In this document: positions 1 through 9,271 of the stretch, in pieces
Numbering within the stretch: the first letter of the stretch is position 1
Layout: each line of letters starts with the position of its first letter
From: an uncultured Methylomonas sp.
Lineage (GTDB): Bacteria > Pseudomonadota > Gammaproteobacteria > Methylococcales > Methylomonadaceae
Assembly: GCA_936941155.1 (NCBI GenBank)
Contig: CAKZJE010000045.1
Span: 1 to 64,000 of the forward strand
Length of the DNA stretch: 64,000 nt
Direction of reading: 5' to 3'
Program-made: the position numbers and the translations under genes
The notes under the pieces: model-generated
What the model saw: only the letters and a program-made list of their open reading frames with translations
The model's database searches: none
Told to the model about the DNA's origin: nothing

Positions 1-682
1 TTTTCAGCATTTTTCTAATTTTTCAGTGTTTTTTTTCTCTAAGATACCGCTGGTTTTGAATACTTTCACTGTCTCTTCTGTTAAAGAATAAACACGAAAC
101 AACTTATGCAAGTTTATTTTGTACTCATTCCTAAGCTGTAAAAATGCAAAATATTGCGTCTTTACATAGCTTGAAAATTTTTCCCGATTCTTTCATCTGT
201 GTTGTGTAACATCGCATGACAACTTCAGCCGATGCACTAAATCTTCAAGATTTAAACGGCGCATACTGGCATGTCAAACGACGAGCCACCCAATTTTCTC
301 AACAACACGCGGCAAATGCTTAAAAGCTTTCTGCAAACATCTGCCATCAAGTAACAATTTCAGGTCAAAAGAACAGTTGCCAGCCTGTTGCCTTTGATGC
401 GGAGATAAAAGTTTATAGACTGTTGCATGTTTTTTTACAAAATCCCGTTACATCATTTCAGTATCAATTTGAATTTATTTAATCAATCCGTGCTACTACA
501 AGCCCAATCAACGAATCGCACAAAAAAAGTGATTTTTGCAACACTACCAATGTATGATTTTTTGTAAGGTCTATCCTTCTAAAATGCAATCTCAAAACTG
601 CCTGTTTGATTAAATTTGCTTTTTATTTTTCAAGTTTTGATAGAATCACCACTTTAACCCGCAGAATACTTCTATTTTTCTT
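1..682. other. Left-edge stretch without a supported gene
   Basis: No family was recognised on either strand. A 35-codon ATG frame at 216-323 is too short and featureless to call. GCAAAATATTGCGTC at 146-160 is a weak copy of the hairpin family seen near 21.5 and 23.35 kb, and GAATACTTTCACTGT near 58-72 matches one end of the nested palindromes near 21.35 and 23.5 kb. It may hold decayed repeat material. Confidence 0.4.
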
Positions 683-1123
683 ATGAATATACGATTCAAA
701 ATCGCGCTTTTCGTTATTACGTTAGTCGCTCTTCTTGCCTTTCAAAGCAAGTTAGTCATGCCTTGGGTTTACAAAATTGCCGCTTCTGATCTTTTTCTTG
801 AAGATTCAGGTGACCCGGGAAGTCAAGCGCCTGTTACTACAAAAATGACAGGATTTGCTTTTAATCAGTGTAACGCTTATATCGTTAAAGATTTAGGTTC
901 AAAGTTTTCAGTGGTTTTTCCAAAAGAGCCGATTAATTCTTGGGATATTGGCAATTATGAATATGTGATTAACGCAGATATTCAAATTACACCCGCGAAT
1001 GCTGCAACTCTGACCAAACGCTATGCTTGTAATATTAAATATAAAAACAAAAGTGATATAGCAGGGGTCGCTGATCTCGATAATTGGTCAATTGACGGCT
1101 TGTCCGGTTTGAGCGATTTATAA
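683..1123 (+). CDS. Membrane-anchored protein of unknown function
   Basis: 146 residues. Residues 5-25 are a single hydrophobic segment after a short basic start (MNIRFK), so this is an N-terminal membrane anchor or uncleaved signal with the rest outside the cytoplasm. Two cysteines in the soluble part (in NQCNAY and YACNIKY) could form a disulfide. The C-terminus is acidic and Gly/Ser-rich. No family is recognised, and there is no clear Shine-Dalgarno sequence before the ATG. The next gene starts 237 bases downstream, so an operon is unlikely. The reading frame is uninterrupted and looks coding. Confidence 0.5.
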   Translation: MNIRFKIALFVITLVALLAFQSKLVMPWVYKIAASDLFLEDSGDPGSQAPVTTKMTGFAFNQCNAYIVKDLGSKFSVVFPKEPINSWDIGNYEYVINADIQITPANAATLTKRYACNIKYKNKSDIAGVADLDNWSIDGLSGLSDL

Positions 1124-1360
1124 AAAACAAATTTTCAGGTATCAAATTTGACAACGACTTCCTGCCGTTAAAAAGCGTGAAGTCGTTTTACAGTGTAAAT
1201 ACTCTATCTACTAGCAACGTTGTGTATCAACGCTAAAAAACCTTAACTATAACAGCGCAACGATTATTCAAAGCTGTTATATCAAGCAAAAAACTCGCCT
1301 CATCACCGGCTTATTTAGCGGCTGAACCCTTGATAGTTTCCTATTCAAACTTCCTTTTAA

Positions 1361-1669
1361 ATGACTGAAAAACAACCCGCAACATACAAAATCACCTACT
1401 GGCAACCTTTGGCAGACGATAGCATCACAGGCATTATTCAAGGCGGTAGTGTTTTTGATGATGCAGCTAATGAGGAACAGCAAAACCTGCTTTTAGAAAA
1501 TGATAGCGGTGCGATTGTGAGCGTTACCTTAAATCGTTATTTGCGCCACAGTCTGAAACAAAACAACGCCGCGCTGGGGGATTCAGTCACCGTGATTTTT
1601 CACGGCAGAGAACAGAAAACTAACGGGCGTTCTTTAAATCGTTATACCTTGCGCGTTGACAAGGCCTGA
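1361..1669 (+). CDS. Small conserved-looking protein, possible OB-like fold
   Basis: 102 residues, soluble, no signal peptide. The C-terminal half alternates hydrophobic strands (SVTVIFHGREQ, SLNRYTLRVD) in a way that could form a small beta-barrel of the OB kind, but this is only an impression. It lies convergent with epmB, with 31 bases between their stops. Function unknown. The ATG at 1361 has no obvious ribosome site. Confidence 0.5.
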   Translation: MTEKQPATYKITYWQPLADDSITGIIQGGSVFDDAANEEQQNLLLENDSGAIVSVTLNRYLRHSLKQNNAALGDSVTVIFHGREQKTNGRSLNRYTLRVDKA

Positions 1670-1700
1670 ACTCACTGCGCATTCAAAAGAAACCAAGCGG

Positions 1701-2687
1701 CTAAAAAATTAGCGTTTTTGCCGCCGCGCCCGCTTCTTCTCTGGCTAATTTAGGCACTAAATAACCGGGCAAGGTATTGCGCAATTGCTGCATCAACGCA
1801 ATCGCATCAACTTCTGAAACTTCAAAATGCGCCGTTCCCCGCGCTTTATCCAATAAATGCAGGTAATACGGCAAAATGCCAAAACTAAATAACTTCTCAC
1901 TCAACGCGTGTAATGCTTCCGCAGAATCATTCACACCTTTCAGCAAAACTGCTTGATTTAACAACGAAATTCCCGCTGCACGAATTTTGTCGCAAGCCGT
2001 TTTCACTTCTTCATTCAATTCATTCGCATGATTGCAATGCACTACTAACACCATTTGTTTAGAGCTTTGCTTGAGAACATCAATAAATTCCGAAGTAATT
2101 CGCGCCGGCAACACAATGGGCAAACGGCTGTGAATCCGAATCCGTTTTAAATGGGGGATTTCATCAAGCTGCGCAATCAGTTCAGCGAGTTTATGATCAT
2201 TTAATAACAACGGATCGCCGCCACTTAAAATAATTTCACTGATTTCTGGATTATTTTTTAAATACGCAATCGCTTGTTGTTGTTTTTGCTTAGATAATTG
2301 AAATTCTGAATAGGGAAAATTTCTGCGAAAACAATAACGACAATTAATCGCACAACTGCCGGTCATAATAAACAACGCCCGTCCGTGATATTTATGAATC
2401 ACGCCCACTTCGGTAATCGCGGCTAAATCGCCAACCGGGTCTGCACTAAAGCCCGGAAACGTTTGCATTTCATCAGCAATCGGCAGCACTTGTTTTAGCA
2501 AAGGATCGTTTAGATTGCCTTTTTCCATACGCGCTACAAAACTATGTGGCACACGCAAAGGAAAGTTTGCGCTGGCATTGGCTGAGAAAATTTCAGCGGG
2601 ATTGAGTTCAAGATAATCACAAAGATCGGTGATGTTGCTAAAAGCGTTGCTCAGTTGTTGCTGCCAAGAAAGGTTTTGATGATTCAC
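1701..2687 (-). CDS. epmB: EF-P beta-lysylation protein EpmB (lysine 2,3-aminomutase type)
   Basis: Radical-SAM, PLP-dependent aminomutase that converts (S)-alpha-lysine to (R)-beta-lysine for attachment to elongation factor P. 328 residues, the usual EpmB length and shorter than catabolic lysine aminomutases. The radical-SAM cluster motif CAINCRYCFRR is present near residues 112-122, and a glycine-rich SAM-binding segment (EIILSGGDPLL) follows. The start codon is GTG at 2687-2685. It is divergent from efp, and epmA lies just beyond efp, so the whole EF-P modification pathway is here within 2.7 kb. The neighbourhood makes EpmB a better call than a generic aminomutase. Confidence 0.93.
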   Translation of the reverse strand: MNHQNLSWQQQLSNAFSNITDLCDYLELNPAEIFSANASANFPLRVPHSFVARMEKGNLNDPLLKQVLPIADEMQTFPGFSADPVGDLAAITEVGVIHKYHGRALFIMTGSCAINCRYCFRRNFPYSEFQLSKQKQQQAIAYLKNNPEISEIILSGGDPLLLNDHKLAELIAQLDEIPHLKRIRIHSRLPIVLPARITSEFIDVLKQSSKQMVLVVHCNHANELNEEVKTACDKIRAAGISLLNQAVLLKGVNDSAEALHALSEKLFSFGILPYYLHLLDKARGTAHFEVSEVDAIALMQQLRNTLPGYLVPKLAREEAGAAAKTLIF

Positions 2688-2784
2688 GGTTTTTCTATTT
2701 AAAAATAATGGATTTAGTTTATATCAGTTCCGCACTCTATTATAATGGTCGGTTATTGTTTTGTTTGTTTTCATTGAGGAAAAA

Positions 2785-3357
2785 ATGGCTACTTTTAGCA
2801 CCAACGAATTTAAATCCGGTTTAAAAATTATTTTAGACTCAGACCCTTGCGCAATTATTGAGAATGAGTTTGTCAAACCGGGTAAAGGTCAGGCATTCAA
2901 TCGGGTTAAAATCAGAAACCTAAAAACTGGGCGGGTGATTGAGCGTACTTTTAAATCGGGCGACACAGTAGAAGGTGCTGATGTAGTGGATAGAGATATG
3001 CAATATCTGTACAGCGATGGCGAATTTTGGCATTTTATGGTGACAGATGGCAGTTACGAACAATATCAAGCAACAGCGGCAGTAGTTGATGATGCGGTTA
3101 AGTGGTTGAAAGACCAAGATGTTTGCACATTAACGTTATGGAATGATGTGCCATTAGCAGTGACTCCGCCTAAATTTGTGGATTTAGTGATTACTGAAAC
3201 CGACCCAGGCTTAAAAGGCGACACTTCTGGCGGCGGCGGCAAACCTGCAACGTTAGAAACTGGCGCAGTGGTTCGTGTGCCTTTATTCGTGCAAATCGGC
3301 GAGTTAATTCGCGTTGACACCCGCACTGGCGAATACATTTCGCGCGTCAAAGAATAA
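2785..3357 (+). CDS. efp: Elongation factor P
   Basis: Binds between the P and E sites of stalled ribosomes and relieves pausing at polyproline stretches. 190 residues with the three-barrel EF-P layout. Lys34 sits in the loop KPGKGQAF and is the position that EpmA lysylates. The frame is open upstream to a TTG at 2761, but the ATG at 2785 is preceded by GAGG and gives the canonical MATFSTNEF start. A TATAAT at 2741-2746 is a plausible -10 element. It lies between divergent epmB and co-directional epmA. The C-terminus ([15 protein letters not shown]) is typical of the family. Confidence 0.95.
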   Translation: MATFSTNEFKSGLKIILDSDPCAIIENEFVKPGKGQAFNRVKIRNLKTGRVIERTFKSGDTVEGADVVDRDMQYLYSDGEFWHFMVTDGSYEQYQATAAVVDDAVKWLKDQDVCTLTLWNDVPLAVTPPKFVDLVITETDPGLKGDTSGGGGKPATLETGAVVRVPLFVQIGELIRVDTRTGEYISRVKE

Positions 3358-3368
3358 TCCTCTGTATC

Positions 3369-3396
3369 ACTGCCAGTTTTTCAACAGACTGGCAGT
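3369..3396. repeat. Small inverted repeat after efp
   Basis: ACTGCCAGT and ACTGGCAGT form a 9-bp stem around a 10-nt loop. The same CTGCCAG/CTGGCAG core recurs at 53545-53577 and 57827-57857, so it is a dispersed hairpin. No T-run follows, so a terminator is not claimed. Confidence 0.5.
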
Positions 3397-3429
3397 CATT
3401 TCAAAATCTCCAAACTAACACTTTAAATA

Positions 3430-4413
3430 ATGTCAGTAATTGATTGGCAACCGACTTGTGGGCTTCCACAATTGCGTCTGCGGGCGCAATTATTGGCTTT
3501 TATCAGGCAATTTTTTGCGCAGCGCGATGTTTTAGAAGTTGAAACGCCGCTGTTGTGCCACACCACAGGCACAGACCCGCTATTAGATTTTTTTAGTGCG
3601 GACTATCGCTTTTTGCCACAACCGCAACCGATGTTTTTGCAAACTTCGCCTGAATTTGCAATGAAACGATTGTTAGCCGCTGGCAGTGGTTCAATTTATC
3701 AAATTTGCAAAGCGTTCAGAAATGGCGAGTCAGGACGATTTCATAATCCTGAATTCACTATGCTGGAATGGTATCGCGTTGATTTTCAGTTGCCCGAATT
3801 TATGGACGAAGTGGCAGAACTTATCAGCACCATTCTCGCGCCGCGTTTTCCGGCAAAAACGATTGAAAAAATAGCTTATGTAGATTTATTTTTACAAACC
3901 ACAGGCTTAAATCCGTTAATTTTTTCACTGGCGGATTATCAAGCATATTCCATAGCGCACGATTTTCCTGAAGCTGTCGATTTGTGTGGCGAAGACCATG
4001 TATTATGGATAGATTTTATTTTTAGCCATAAAATTCAACCGCAATTAGGCTTGCAAAGTGTTTGTTTAGTGTATGGTTATCCGGCTTTGCTTTCATCACT
4101 GGCAAGAATCAATGCTGAAAATTCGGCTATCACAGATAGATTTGAAGTTTTTGTAGAAGGAATTGAATTAGGCAATGGGTTTTATGAACTTGCAGATAGT
4201 CGTGAGCAAGAACAACGTTTCGATTTGGAAATTGCAGAGCGCGAACAAAAAGGATTGCCTCTAGTTAAAAAAGATGAGTATTTATTAGCCGCTTTATCAG
4301 CCGGATTACCCGATTGCAGCGGCGTGGCACTAGGCCTAGACCGCTTGTTAATGCTGTTAGATGAAAGTGCCAGCATTGATGATATTTTGACCTTTCCAAT
4401 AGCAAGAGCTTAA
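3430..4413 (+). CDS. epmA: EF-P--(R)-beta-lysine ligase EpmA (GenX/PoxA)
   Basis: Class II lysyl-tRNA-synthetase paralogue that adenylates beta-lysine and transfers it to Lys34 of EF-P. 327 residues: the catalytic core without the tRNA anticodon-binding domain, which distinguishes EpmA from LysRS. Motif 2 is seen as QICKAFRNGESGRFHNPEFT and motif 3 as GVALGLDRLLML near the C-terminus, which ends DDILTFPIARA as usual for the family. It lies 72 bases downstream of efp on the same strand. With epmB it completes beta-lysylation; the separate hydroxylase EpmC is not in this window. Confidence 0.94.
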   Translation: MSVIDWQPTCGLPQLRLRAQLLAFIRQFFAQRDVLEVETPLLCHTTGTDPLLDFFSADYRFLPQPQPMFLQTSPEFAMKRLLAAGSGSIYQICKAFRNGESGRFHNPEFTMLEWYRVDFQLPEFMDEVAELISTILAPRFPAKTIEKIAYVDLFLQTTGLNPLIFSLADYQAYSIAHDFPEAVDLCGEDHVLWIDFIFSHKIQPQLGLQSVCLVYGYPALLSSLARINAENSAITDRFEVFVEGIELGNGFYELADSREQEQRFDLEIAEREQKGLPLVKKDEYLLAALSAGLPDCSGVALGLDRLLMLLDESASIDDILTFPIARA

Positions 4414-4531
4414 TATTTTAACTCTATATTGTTGGTGCTAATTTATCCGACAAAATTCATACCATGATATAATCTATGCAAATCAAATTATTAATCTTTA
4501 GTATGCTTGAGCTTCACCTTCTGGTAATTCT

Positions 4532-6808
4532 GTGAAAAATCCATTCATTTCTCAATTATTATTGACGACCTTATTGTTCTCGCCAACGATTAACGCTGCG
4601 GAAAGTTTCGTGGTGCAAGATATTAAAGTCAAAGGCTTACAAAGAACTCCGATAGGAACGGTCTATGACTACCTACCAGTGCGTGTGGGAGATAACTTCT
4701 CTACCGATAAAGTTCCTGAAGCGATTCGCGTGTTATTTAAAACCGGCTTTTTTAAAGATGTGGAATTAGAACGAGACGGTTCTAGTTTAATAGTCACTGT
4801 GGTTGAACGTCCTTCGATTGCCAAAATCTCTTTTGAAGGCAATAAAGACTTAAGCACTGACGAATTAACGAAAGCTTTGAAAAAAATCGGATTGTCTGAA
4901 GGGAAAGTTTTTGACCAGCAAGTTTTAGATAAAGTTGAACAAGAACTTAGACGACAATATTTTAGTCACGGCAAATACGGCTTAAAAATTGAGACAAAAG
5001 TGTCTGACTTAAGTCGAAATCGTGTGATGCTACAAGTTGTGCTCAGCGAAGGACAAGCCGCGAAAATTAAATATATTAATATCGTTGGCAATAAAAGTTT
5101 TGAAATTGAAGCTTTGTTAAAAAACTTTGAATTAAGCCCCTCGCACTTATTGTCTTTTTATACAAAAAACGACCAATATTCTAAACAAAAACTCAGTGCT
5201 GATTTAGAGCGGTTGCGTTCATTTTATTTGGACAGAGGCTATATCAATTTTACAATTGAATCTTCGCAAATTGCGATGACTCCTGATAAAAAAGAAATTT
5301 ACGTCACCGTCAATATTAAAGAAGGCGATATTTTCACAGTCGAAAAAGTTAAATTAGCTGGAAATCTGGTTGTTGATCCACAAGAGCTGATTAAACTGGT
5401 AAAAATTGGCCCCGGCGAAGATTTTTCGCGTAAAAACGCCACAGAAACTTCCAAAAATATTTCAGATAGGCTTGGTGATGAGGGCTATTCATTTGCCAAC
5501 GTGAATATGATTCCAGACATTAACGAGAAGCAAAAAACGGTTGATATTACGTTTTTCGTAGATCCCGGCAAGCGCGTTTATGTTCGACATATCAATATGC
5601 ACGGCAACACAAAAACGCGTGATGAGGTGTTGCGGCGCGAAATGCGGCAAATGGAATCAAGCTGGGCTTCTAACTCAAAAATTGAACGTTCCAAAACACG
5701 TCTGGATAGATTGGGATATTTTGAAAATACCACAGTGGAAATGCCGCCTGTAGTGGGTAGTGCAGATCAAATTGATGTCAACTATACAGTGACCGAAAAA
5801 GCATCTGGAAACTTAACGGCTGGCGTGGGTTATTCTCAAAACCAAGGGATTATTTTTAACGCCAACGTTTCGCAAGATAACGTGTTTGGCTCAGGAAAGC
5901 GGGTTGATTTTACATTTAACAACAGTAACGTTACTACGCAGTATCGGTTTGCATATTTTGACCCGTATTTCACGTTAGATGGTTTAAGTTTAGGCTATAA
6001 CATAGGCTATCTAGCAAGAGATGCTGCTGCCGCTAACCTTTCTAACTATTCAACCGATGTGATGAATACGGGTTTGAATTTTGGTATTCCACTGAATGAA
6101 AACGATAGACTCAGTTTTAATCTTGATTTAAACCAAACAAAACTCAAAACCAGTGATTATTCATCAACTGAAATTAAAAACTTTATCCTAGAGAACGGCA
6201 GCACTTATGCAACATTAAATGCTTCGCTTGGCTGGTCACACGATACACTGAATAAAGCCATTTTTCCAAGCTCAGGTGGACAACAAAGACTTTCTGCTTC
6301 AGGAACAGTGCCGGGCAGTGACTTAACCTATTACAAAGTTGACTATAAACAACAACACTTTTTCTCGATAGCCAAAGACTTTACGCTAAAAATAAATGGC
6401 GAATTTGCTTATGGTGATGGTTATGGCAATACGAAGGGTCTGCCTTTTTATGAAAACTTCTACGCAGGTGGTATAGGCTCGGTGCGTGGATTTAGAGCAA
6501 ATACCTTAGGCCCTCGCGATTCAAACCTAAACTCTTTTGGTGGCTCAAGCAAAGTTTTGGGAAATGCAGAGCTGTTTTTCCCCGTACCTTTTGTGGCAGA
6601 TGCTAAATCAGTGCGCTTAGGTGCTTTTTTTGATGCGGGCACAGTCAGTAATGGTTTAAACATCAAAGATTTAAAATATTCAGTCGGAATGTCAGGCGAA
6701 TGGCTCTCACCTTTTGGTGCATTAGCAATTAGTATTGCCCGCCCTTTAAATGTCAACACAAATGATAGACAGCAATCATTTCAGTTTTCTTTTGGACAAG
6801 CGTTTTAA
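4532..6808 (+). CDS. bamA: Outer membrane protein assembly factor BamA
   Basis: Omp85-family core of the BAM complex, inserting beta-barrel proteins into the outer membrane. 758 residues. A signal peptide (about 1-22, ending TINAAE) is followed by five POTRA domains (about 25-420) and a C-terminal 16-strand barrel. The conserved VRGF motif of strand 16 / loop 6 is visible in GSVRGFRANTLGPRD. The protein ends with a C-terminal phenylalanine (SFGQAF), the outer-membrane sorting signal. The start is GTG at 4532; TATAAT at 4468-4473 is a possible -10 box. skp follows after 113 bases, the usual gammaproteobacterial order. Confidence 0.95.
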   Translation: MKNPFISQLLLTTLLFSPTINAAESFVVQDIKVKGLQRTPIGTVYDYLPVRVGDNFSTDKVPEAIRVLFKTGFFKDVELERDGSSLIVTVVERPSIAKISFEGNKDLSTDELTKALKKIGLSEGKVFDQQVLDKVEQELRRQYFSHGKYGLKIETKVSDLSRNRVMLQVVLSEGQAAKIKYINIVGNKSFEIEALLKNFELSPSHLLSFYTKNDQYSKQKLSADLERLRSFYLDRGYINFTIESSQIAMTPDKKEIYVTVNIKEGDIFTVEKVKLAGNLVVDPQELIKLVKIGPGEDFSRKNATETSKNISDRLGDEGYSFANVNMIPDINEKQKTVDITFFVDPGKRVYVRHINMHGNTKTRDEVLRREMRQMESSWASNSKIERSKTRLDRLGYFENTTVEMPPVVGSADQIDVNYTVTEKASGNLTAGVGYSQNQGIIFNANVSQDNVFGSGKRVDFTFNNSNVTTQYRFAYFDPYFTLDGLSLGYNIGYLARDAAAANLSNYSTDVMNTGLNFGIPLNENDRLSFNLDLNQTKLKTSDYSSTEIKNFILENGSTYATLNASLGWSHDTLNKAIFPSSGGQQRLSASGTVPGSDLTYYKVDYKQQHFFSIAKDFTLKINGEFAYGDGYGNTKGLPFYENFYAGGIGSVRGFRANTLGPRDSNLNSFGGSSKVLGNAELFFPVPFVADAKSVRLGAFFDAGTVSNGLNIKDLKYSVGMSGEWLSPFGALAISIARPLNVNTNDRQQSFQFSFGQAF

Positions 6809-6921
6809 ACGAAGATTCTTTAGTTGACTGGCGTTTTCACCTATAATTGCCACATGGTTTTTACGATATAGCGTTTTGCTGTTTTTAAAAAAGATTAATA
6901 ATTCTTGGAGATATGGTAACT

Positions 6922-7422
6922 ATGAAAAATAAAATAGCGTTGTTTTTAGCACTTATGTTTGCAGCAAATATAAGCTATGCGGAGTTGAAAATAGGTTTTG
7001 TGAATGTGCCTAAAGTGTTAGAAAAAGCACCGCAAGCTGAAAAAGCTAAACAACGATTGGAAAAAGAGTTTTCTCCTAGAGATAAACAACTGGTAGCGCA
7101 AAATCAAGAAATCACAAAACTTGAAGAAAAATTCAATAAAGATGCAGGAGTCATGGGCGAGTCAGCTAAAAGAAAGCTAGAAGCAGACATTATGGCAAAA
7201 AAACGTGATGCAATGCGTGCGCAAAAAGAATTTAGCGAAGATTTTAATGTCCGTCGCAATGAAGAGTTAGGAAAATTACAACGTCGAATCATTGATGCGA
7301 TTAAAGAATTAGCCAAAGAAGAAGGGTTTGATTTATTGTTGACTGATGGTGTGATTTATAGCAACGATGAAATCGATGTGACTGCCAGAGTTCAGAAAAA
7401 ACTGGAAAAATTCACAGACTAA
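6922..7422 (+). CDS. skp: Periplasmic chaperone Skp/OmpH
   Basis: Holds unfolded outer-membrane proteins in the periplasm for delivery to BamA. A signal peptide (MKNKIALFLALMF...SYA) is followed by LKIGFVNVPKVL, the family's first strand. A long, charged helical region (EKAPQAEKAKQRLEKEF onwards) forms the tentacle coiled coils, and a short strand-helix end closes the protein. Two starts are possible: ATG 6913 and ATG 6922. The GGAG at 6907-6910 is only two bases from the first but 11 from the second, and the second gives the more normal signal peptide. TATAAT lies at 6842-6847. Confidence 0.9.
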   Translation: MKNKIALFLALMFAANISYAELKIGFVNVPKVLEKAPQAEKAKQRLEKEFSPRDKQLVAQNQEITKLEEKFNKDAGVMGESAKRKLEADIMAKKRDAMRAQKEFSEDFNVRRNEELGKLQRRIIDAIKELAKEEGFDLLLTDGVIYSNDEIDVTARVQKKLEKFTD

Positions 7423-7488
7423 TGCGTTTAATCTCACAGAATGTGAGCTGTTTTTATACGTTTTTTTGGCCTACACATACTATTAAAT

Positions 7489-7932
7489 ATGTCCGTAAAG
7501 TTAGATATTTTACAAATACAAGAGTTTTTACCCCACAGATATCCTTTTTTGTTGCTTGATCGAGTGATTGAATGTGAGCCGGGTGTTAGATTGCTAGGGC
7601 TGAAAAATGTCACTTACAACGAACCTTTTTTCCAAGGACATTTTCCGCACATGCCGATTATGCCGGGTGTTTTGATTTTAGAAGCATTAGCACAAGCGAC
7701 GGGTTTATTGGCTTCAGAAACCGACCCTAATTTAGGTAAAGGCATGACGTATTATCTGGTTGGGATTGATAATGCTCGTTTCAAACGCCCTGTTGTTCCA
7801 GGGGATCAATTGATGCTAGAAGCTAAATATTTGAAAAGTAAACGAAATATTTGGTCGTTTGAGTGTCGTGCTGAGGTTGACGGTGAGTTTGTCGCCAGTG
7901 CAAATATCATGTGTGCAGCAGCGGTAGATTAA
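7489..7932 (+). CDS. fabZ: 3-hydroxyacyl-ACP dehydratase FabZ
   Basis: Removes water from 3-hydroxyacyl-ACP in fatty acid elongation and competes with LpxA for 3-hydroxymyristoyl-ACP. 147 residues, a single hot-dog domain. The active-site histidine is in [11 protein letters not shown] and the acidic helix [10 protein letters not shown] follows. Early sequence [18 protein letters not shown] is typical. It lies directly upstream of lpxA (stop to start 2 bases), so the two are very probably co-translated. lpxD, which usually sits between skp and fabZ, is absent. Confidence 0.95.
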   Translation: MSVKLDILQIQEFLPHRYPFLLLDRVIECEPGVRLLGLKNVTYNEPFFQGHFPHMPIMPGVLILEALAQATGLLASETDPNLGKGMTYYLVGIDNARFKRPVVPGDQLMLEAKYLKSKRNIWSFECRAEVDGEFVASANIMCAAAVD

Positions 7933-7934
7933 TC

Positions 7935-8705
7935 TTGATTGACTCTAAAGCAGTTGTTGATATTAACGCCGAAATTGCCGATGACGTGCGCATTGGGCCT
8001 TTTTCTATCATTGGTGCAGATGTCCAAATTGACTCCGGCACAGTGATAGGCCCTCACGTTGTGATTAAAGGGCCTGTTACCATTGGAAAAGATAATCAAA
8101 TTTATCAATTTTCCTCTATTGGTGAAGACCCGCAAGATCGCAAATATGCTAATGAAGTGACACGGTTGGAAATTGGTGACCGAAACACAATTCGTGAATT
8201 TGTCACCATGCACCGAGGCACTCAGCAAGATCGCAGCCTCACCAAAATCGGTAACGATAATCTTTTTATGGCTTACACGCATGTCGCGCATGATTGTGTG
8301 GTTGGCAATAAAGTGATTATGGCAAATGGCGCATCACTTGCAGGTCACGTTCATTTGGGCAATAACGCTATCTTAGGCGGATTTACTTTAGTGCATCAGT
8401 TTACCCAAATTGGTGAATACAGTTTTTCTGCGATGGGTAGCGCGGTCACGCAAGATATTCCACCATTTGTCATGGTGGGTGGTCGACCTACTAGACCTCA
8501 TGGGATCAATTCCGTTGGCATGGAGCGTAATGGCGTATCACCTGAAGTGGTGCGCAAAATTCGCAAAGCCTACAAAATTCTCTATAAAAGCAATTTGCGC
8601 TTAGAAGATGCGATTGAAGAAATCGAAGACCTTGCCGGAGAAAGCGATGAGGTTTCCACGATGGTCAGTTTCTTGCGTAATGTCACTCGCGGTATCCTCC
8701 GATAA
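7935..8705 (+). CDS. lpxA: Acyl-ACP--UDP-N-acetylglucosamine O-acyltransferase LpxA
   Basis: First enzyme of lipid A synthesis. 256 residues made of left-handed beta-helix hexapeptide repeats (for example [23 protein letters not shown]) with a helical C-terminal domain. The catalytic His lies in HVAHDCVVG. The frame is open to 7911, but homology begins at IDSKAVV, which is preceded by TTG at 7935. I therefore place a TTG start there, two bases after the fabZ stop; an earlier start would overlap fabZ. The 3' end overlaps the presumed rnhB start. lpxB, usually next, is missing. Confidence 0.92.
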   Translation: MIDSKAVVDINAEIADDVRIGPFSIIGADVQIDSGTVIGPHVVIKGPVTIGKDNQIYQFSSIGEDPQDRKYANEVTRLEIGDRNTIREFVTMHRGTQQDRSLTKIGNDNLFMAYTHVAHDCVVGNKVIMANGASLAGHVHLGNNAILGGFTLVHQFTQIGEYSFSAMGSAVTQDIPPFVMVGGRPTRPHGINSVGMERNGVSPEVVRKIRKAYKILYKSNLRLEDAIEEIEDLAGESDEVSTMVSFLRNVTRGILR

Positions 8706-9268
8706 ACACACACATCATCGCCGGCATTGACGAAGTCGGACGCGGCACGCTGATTGGTTCAGTGGTTGCGGCGGCGGTGATTTTAAACCCTGCCAAACCG
8801 ATTGCTGGTTTAACCGATTCCAAAAAACTCACCGAAAAACGCCGCGAACAACTGGCGCAAATTATCAAACGCGATGCGTTAGCGTGGGCAATTGGACGCG
8901 CTGAACCGAGCGAAATTGACCAGATTAATATTCTGCAAGCTTCCTTACTCGCGATGCAACGCGCTTTTAATGCTCTGCCAATCAAACCTGATTGGGTGAA
9001 AGTGGATGGCAACAAATATCCACCGATAGACTGCGCAGGCGAAACTATTATCAAAGGCGATTTAACTGAAGCCGAAATTTCTGCCGCTTCGATTTTGGCA
9101 AAAGTGCATCGCGACCACGAAATGTGGGTGTTAGAACAACTTTATCCAGGGTATGAAATTGCCAAACACAAAGGTTATGGCACAAAAACACATCTGGAAA
9201 AACTGCAACAACTCGGTGTTACGCCGCTCCATCGAAAATCTTTCGCTCCCATCAAAAAGCTGTTGTAA
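8702..9268 (+). CDS. rnhB: Ribonuclease HII with a non-canonical start codon
   Basis: Cleaves RNA of RNA-DNA hybrids and single ribonucleotides in DNA. The conserved N-terminal motif [10 protein letters not shown], with catalytic Asp and Glu, is encoded at about 8717-8746. That frame is closed by TAA at 8678, and no ATG, GTG or TTG lies between it and the motif. The first standard start (GTG 8762) would remove the catalytic residues. The best candidate is ATA at 8702, overlapping the lpxA stop as ATAA and giving (M)[17 protein letters not shown] at 8714 or 8717 is an alternative. Other family blocks are intact: LTDSKKL, VDGNKYP and [12 protein letters not shown]. The frame runs to the stop with no break, so the gene is probably functional. 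Confidence 0.85.
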   Translation: MNTHIIAGIDEVGRGTLIGSVVAAAVILNPAKPIAGLTDSKKLTEKRREQLAQIIKRDALAWAIGRAEPSEIDQINILQASLLAMQRAFNALPIKPDWVKVDGNKYPPIDCAGETIIKGDLTEAEISAASILAKVHRDHEMWVLEQLYPGYEIAKHKGYGTKTHLEKLQQLGVTPLHRKSFAPIKKLL

Positions 9269-9271
9269 ATC

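Noticed and set aside
2761-2784. Upstream TTG start for efp
   Set aside because: Adds eight unusual residues; the ATG at 2785 has GAGG and gives the canonical N-terminus.
6824-6847. TTGACT...TATAAT as a sigma-70 promoter of skp
   Set aside because: The spacer is only 12 bases, too short; only the TATAAT is worth noting.
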